A stretch of DNA of 35,526 nucleotides, from assembly GCA_027052175.1 (NCBI GenBank), contig JALUFE010000075.1, forward strand, positions 1-35,526, in the 5' to 3' direction. The translations under genes and the position numbers were made by a program. Below are positions 32,600 to 35,526 of the stretch, piece by piece; the stretch's first letter is position 1, and every line of letters begins with the position of its first letter. Below the pieces are notes generated by a model. That model was not told the origin of the DNA, made no database searches, and saw only the letters and a program-made list of their open reading frames with translations. This stretch comes from Helicobacteraceae bacterium. GTDB taxonomy: Bacteria > Campylobacterota > Campylobacteria > Campylobacterales > Sulfurimonadaceae.

Positions 32600-32861
32600 C
32601 GATACTTTGCGAGCGGCAGATTTTTCAGTTGAGGGCAGGCGTTATGCGCGTTGTGAGATCGTCAAGGCATCATCGGTGCTTTCAATGGCGGATGCCATAA
32701 CCAAACAGCTTGAAGATATTGGATTTTTCAAAGAGGAGCGTGTGGGTCAGCGCTTTGATCATGGTAAACTCGATCCACATGATGTGGAGAAGTTGGCCAA
32801 GTCGTTTGCTACCCAGCGAGGCTACCCGGAGGAGTTGGCCTTGCTGACAAGGCCGAGTTAG
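32388..32861 (+). pseudogene. C-terminal part of the FAD oxidoreductase in the +1 frame
   Basis: From about 32452 this frame carries the missing end of the oxidoreductase: IYTGWSQEPLHKRTQRAI, RFIPAFKEAKVAAQPLYGAQQIPG, DDTLRAADFSVEGRRYARCE and IVKASSVLSMADAI, a usual C-terminal FAD-contacting end. The part before 32452 is out of frame. One extra base in AAATTTAAACAAAATC (32446-32458) explains the break. No independent ribosome site was seen for ATG 32388. It ends 1 bp before the convergent nosL-like gene. Confidence 0.82.
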
Positions 32862-32862
32862 A

Positions 32863-33327
32863 CTATCTCGCAAAATCTTTTTGCGCTACTTTGAGTGCCT
32901 GCTTAAATGTCATGATTTTACCCCCCTTGAGATGTTGGAACTCTCTGGCATCGGAGATGTTGGCAAAGGCGTACTTACTTATGCGGCTCATCGTTCCTTT
33001 GACTTTGCTGCCGACGACGTAGTAGGCTTTGGTGGCATCGATCCATTTGAGGCTTTTGGCATCGACGACTTTGATGTCACTGATTTTCGCACCGCTGTTT
33101 ATCACCTCTGCAAGGCAGTGAAGCGAGCAGAACTCTTTTTGTTTACCATCGACTTTGGCTGCATGGTTGGTTCTGTAGAACATAACCAGATCCATCCCAC
33201 AGTTGCTGCAGTATCGAGCTTCTTTTCCGGTTTGGAGAATCTTCGCTTTGGAAGGCGGCACGCTTTGAAACATAAATGCACTGGCGAGTGTGGTGAAAAC
33301 AGCAAGAAGAAAGAGAACCTTCCTCAT
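32863..33327 (-). CDS. NosL-family exported protein
   Basis: This 154-residue protein has a signal peptide (MRKVLFLLAVFTTLASAF) and the NosL signature: ARYCSNCGMDL near residue 40, then KEFCSLHCL near 67, and the central segment KWIDATKAYYVVGS followed by the C-terminal GGKIMTFKQAL. NosL proteins bind Cu(I) and deliver copper to nitrous oxide reductase; family members away from nos genes may serve other copper enzymes. No lipobox was seen. Ribosome site AAAGGA, 6 nt before ATG. It is divergent from a TlpA-like gene, hinting at a copper or thiol handling pair. Confidence 0.85.
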   Translation of the reverse strand: MRKVLFLLAVFTTLASAFMFQSVPPSKAKILQTGKEARYCSNCGMDLVMFYRTNHAAKVDGKQKEFCSLHCLAEVINSGAKISDIKVVDAKSLKWIDATKAYYVVGSKVKGTMSRISKYAFANISDAREFQHLKGGKIMTFKQALKVAQKDFAR

Positions 33328-33374
33328 TTTCGATCCTTTTTTTGAATTGTTCGTAAATTTTATAGAGATTTCAT

Positions 33375-33380
33375 TACAAT
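33375..33380 (+). promoter_or_regulatory. -10 element 7 nt before the TlpA-like ATG (leaderless candidate)
   Basis: TACAAT-ATCGTTA-ATG with no Shine-Dalgarno. Confidence 0.4.
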
Positions 33381-33387
33381 ATCGTTA

Positions 33388-33840
33388 ATGAAAACGAAAA
33401 TAAAAAAATATCTTAAAGAGGCTTTTCTTTTTTTTGTGCTGTTTGGTGTAATGAGTATGCTTGTTTCTTTTTACAGGACAAGCAATATGCATATCTCGAA
33501 TGCAGTGTGTCACAAGGGCGGAGAAATAGTTTACTTCTGGGGTGCTTGGTGTCCCGTATGCAAGATGACTTCATCAAATGTTGAGCGTATATCCAAAAGA
33601 TTTGACGTACTTGGCATTGCGGTTCGTTCCGGGAATGATACCGAAGTGCGGAGATATATGCAGGAGCATCATCTTCATTTTAAAAATCTCAATGACGAAA
33701 AAGGAGTGATGGCCCGGCAATACGGTGTCAATGTATTTCCGACCCTTGTATTTTGCAAAGACGGAAAGATCAAGATGAGCGAAACGGGATATATGAGTAC
33801 GTTGGGACTATGGCTGCGTTCCTGGCTGATTGGATTGTAG
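33388..33840 (+). CDS. Membrane-anchored TlpA/ScsD-like thioredoxin
   Basis: This 150-residue protein has an N-terminal membrane anchor (FLFFVLFGVMSMLVSFY, ~13-29) and a periplasmic thioredoxin domain with active site WCPVC near residue 54-58 and cis-Pro in VFPTLVF near 115. An extra Cys lies in NAVCHKGG. The layout matches ScsD/TlpA-type disulfide reductases, some of which keep copper-chaperone cysteines reduced; the adjacent NosL-like gene fits this, but the link is inferred. Confidence 0.85.
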   Translation: MKTKIKKYLKEAFLFFVLFGVMSMLVSFYRTSNMHISNAVCHKGGEIVYFWGAWCPVCKMTSSNVERISKRFDVLGIAVRSGNDTEVRRYMQEHHLHFKNLNDEKGVMARQYGVNVFPTLVFCKDGKIKMSETGYMSTLGLWLRSWLIGL

Positions 33841-33859
33841 CAACAAAGGCAAAAGAGGT

Positions 33860-34957
33860 TTATAATATCTTTGTCAACCATGTACTCAGCCAGTTTTCTT
33901 TCTTTTTTTGTTGAGACCGTTTTTGGGACTGTATCTTTTTGAGAGTGGTGCCATAGAGGGCAAGAAACTCGTTTATATGTTTGAAAAGGATATCGATAAG
34001 ATGCGGATCGAAATGCTTGCCGCTTTGCTCTTTGAAAAACTCAAGCATTTCATTCATATCCCATTCCTCTTTGTAACTGCGTTTGGAGGAGAGAGCGTCA
34101 AAAACATCCGCAATGGCGACGATACGGGCATATATATGGATCTCTTCCCCTTTGAGACCCTGCGGATAACCGCTACCGTCCCATTTTTCGTGATGCTCTT
34201 TTGAGACAATCTTCGCCACTTCAAAAAGTGGCAGTTTCACACCTTCGAGCATGGCCGCTCCCAGAGTAGGATGTTTTTTGATCTCTTCGAATTCTTTTTT
34301 TGTAAGTTTCTCTTTTTTATGGAGGATGTAGTCTTTGATCCCTATTTTGCCGATATCGTGAAGATAGGATGCATATTTGAGTGTTTCGGCCTCTTTATCC
34401 TCCATACCGTAATGTTTGGCGAGCAGATAGGTGATCTCCGCCACTCTGCGTACATGTTGGTGTGTTTCGACGGAGTGTCCTTCCGCTATACCGCCAAGCA
34501 TTCGCATAAGATGGATTTGTGCTTCTAACATCTCCTGTGTTCGTTTTTTGACTTCATCTTCGAGCCCTTTTTCGTAATGGCGAATCTTCAAAGCTGCTTT
34601 GACGCGTGCCAGCAGCTCCTCTTTGAAATAGGGTTTACGAATATAGTCGATTCCTCCTACGTTGAAAGCTTTTGTCAAAATGTTTTCCTCACTGCTTGCA
34701 GTGAGGAAAATTACAGGGATATTGGATGTTTCAGGATCGATTTTAAGATAGCGACACACCTCGATTCCACTGATGTCCGGCATCATGATATCAAGCAGGA
34801 TCAGTCCGAAATCTTGTGTACGGACTATTTTAAGTGCTTCGTATCCATTTGTTGCACTTGTCACTTCATAGCCTTCCTGTTTGAGGATGTTCGTGAGTAT
34901 CTTGATGTTTTCTATGACATCATCGACGATCAGAATATGTGCTTTATTTGTCGACAA
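33860..34957 (-). CDS. Response regulator with HD-GYP c-di-GMP phosphodiesterase domain
   Basis: This 365-residue protein has a receiver domain (residues 1-125: acids IVDD, phospho-acceptor Asp in LLDIMMPD, Lys in RKPY), a short coiled coil (~128-150), then an HD-GYP domain with HSVETHQHVRRVAEIT, YLHDIGKIG near 205 and the full signature EHHEKWDGSGYPQGLKGE, and IADVFDALSSKRSYK. All catalytic motifs are present, so it should cleave c-di-GMP when signalled. The start is TTG with AAAGGA 6 nt upstream. No histidine kinase is adjacent. It is a candidate regulator of the riboswitch operon. Confidence 0.92.
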   Translation of the reverse strand: MSTNKAHILIVDDVIENIKILTNILKQEGYEVTSATNGYEALKIVRTQDFGLILLDIMMPDISGIEVCRYLKIDPETSNIPVIFLTASSEENILTKAFNVGGIDYIRKPYFKEELLARVKAALKIRHYEKGLEDEVKKRTQEMLEAQIHLMRMLGGIAEGHSVETHQHVRRVAEITYLLAKHYGMEDKEAETLKYASYLHDIGKIGIKDYILHKKEKLTKKEFEEIKKHPTLGAAMLEGVKLPLFEVAKIVSKEHHEKWDGSGYPQGLKGEEIHIYARIVAIADVFDALSSKRSYKEEWDMNEMLEFFKEQSGKHFDPHLIDILFKHINEFLALYGTTLKKIQSQKRSQQKKKENWLSTWLTKIL

Positions 34958-35124
34958 ATCGATCCTTTAATATTTTAATATTTGAGATGTTATTTTCCGA
35001 TGATATTATTATAATGTGATTTTTTAAAAAAAAGATTATAGTAGCGTTAAACTTATGCTACAGGCTGCAATTTGTTTCATTACTCAAGATGCAAGGAGAG
35101 ATTTTGCAAGAAGAGCAGGATTTA

Positions 35125-35133
35125 TGCTAAAAT
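35125..35133 (+). promoter_or_regulatory. Extended -10 of the coiled-coil protein gene
   Basis: TGCTAAAAT (TGn-TAAAAT) about 42 nt before ATG 35175. The gap 34979-35174 otherwise holds AT-rich sequence, a small GTAGC/GCTAC hairpin near 35041-35062, and a stretch resembling MITE ends. Confidence 0.4.
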
Positions 35134-35174
35134 ATATCCATTCAAATCCGAACGAAAACGGAGTATAGAGGAAA

Positions 35175-35393
35175 ATGAACGTGTTGGAAAAACTGGGCAG
35201 TAAAATCGATGAACTATTGAGCAGGATCGGTGCTTTGAAAGAAGAAAATGAGATGCTAAGACAGGAACTTGTCAATGCGAAAGCCCAGTGCGAAATAAAA
35301 ACAACGGAGATCCAAAAACTTCAGGAACTCAATGCTCGAAAAGAGCGTGAGATTGAGGAGATCGTTGCCAAAATCGAGTCAATGATAGGCTGA
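35175..35393 (+). CDS. Small coiled-coil protein, ZapB-like
   Basis: This 72-residue protein is almost wholly a heptad-rich coiled coil (VLEKLGSKIDELLSRIGALKEENEMLRQEL...), soluble, with no signal. Length and look match ZapB/YiiU-type cell division proteins, which form filaments at the FtsZ ring; short coiled coils are easily misassigned, so the name is not given. Ribosome site AGAGGAAA. The next ORF starts 1 nt after the stop. Confidence 0.75.
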   Translation: MNVLEKLGSKIDELLSRIGALKEENEMLRQELVNAKAQCEIKTTEIQKLQELNARKEREIEEIVAKIESMIG

Positions 35394-35394
35394 T

Positions 35395-35526
35395 ATGCAG
35401 TATATACTCTGTGTCAATAACCGTTACTTTAAAATCGATATCGTAGATGCCGATTTTTTAGAATTTCTCGAAGAAAACAGTCGTAAAGATTTCGAAAGTG
35501 AGTGTGTGAACGAAAAAGAGCTGCTT
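35395..35526 (+). CDS. Unrecognised ORF, cut by the window edge
   Basis: Forty-four codons from ATG 35395 (MQYILCVNNRYFKIDIVDAD...) remain open to the right edge. The start follows the ZapB-like stop by 1 nt, implying co-transcription. An acidic beginning with no signal peptide is all that can be seen; a ZapA-like or other division role would be only a guess from its neighbour. Confidence 0.6.
   Translation, partial: MQYILCVNNRYFKIDIVDADFLEFLEENSRKDFESECVNEKELL

Noticed and set aside
1-35526. tRNA, rRNA, CRISPR, prophage or IS with transposase
   Set aside because: Nothing of these kinds was recognised on reading; only transposase-less MITEs are present.

Overview
The window looks like a chromosomal piece of a sulfur-oxidising or hydrogenotrophic Campylobacterota (former Epsilonproteobacteria), most like the Sulfurovum/Sulfurimonas side. 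This is inferred from the style of the aroK, hisD, uvrB and yheT-like proteins, ATGA-coupled operons, AT-rich promoters with a TATAAT -10 and little -35, and the mix of Tat-exported redox enzymes, multihaem cytochromes and NosL/TlpA-type proteins. No rRNA, tRNA, CRISPR array or phage module was seen.

Layout. 1-2143: end of a housekeeping operon (aroK 3' part, an exported thioredoxin-fold protein, hisD) closed by a terminator. 2282-10034: a respiratory molybdoenzyme operon in the order B-C-A (four-cluster ferredoxin, NrfD-type membrane anchor, 1096-aa Tat-exported molybdopterin catalytic subunit), then a TorD-like chaperone, a polyferredoxin and two unrecognised proteins joined by ATGA/TGATG overlaps. 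10044-13628 (minus): a Bat operon (BatA, a BatB-BatC fusion, BatD). 13742-14107: a small periplasmic cytochrome c, divergent from batA across a long inverted repeat. 14125-15443: a MNT/HepT toxin-antitoxin-type pair in which hepT is broken twice by two different short inverted-repeat elements (MITEs, 266 and 271 bp), each flanked by a TA duplication. 15444-16004 (minus): a DedA protein.

16077-27534 (minus) is the most interesting region. An 11-kb run of tightly spaced genes for exported proteins is preceded by what reads clearly as a cyclic-di-GMP-I (GEMM-I) riboswitch. In transcript order it encodes a CAP-domain lipoprotein, a nine-haem cytochrome c lipoprotein, a tandem ferritin-like DUF2202 protein split by a frameshift, and two consecutive pairs of DUF1800 lipoprotein plus Tat-exported DUF1501 protein. 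The layout suggests a c-di-GMP-controlled cell-envelope or surface system whose function is unknown to me. A response-regulator/HD-GYP c-di-GMP phosphodiesterase lies about 6.5 kb away.

27563-35526: uvrB, a YheT-type hydrolase, a HAD phosphatase fused in frame to an FAD oxidoreductase (with a 1-nt frameshift near its 3' end), a NosL-like protein, a TlpA/ScsD-like thioredoxin, the HD-GYP protein, and a coiled-coil ZapB-like protein followed by a truncated ORF. Four genes (the MNT gene, uvrB, yheT-like, tlpA-like) have a -10 hexamer only 6-7 nt before ATG and no convincing Shine-Dalgarno, suggesting leaderless transcripts. All family assignments come from reading motifs; no database search was run.
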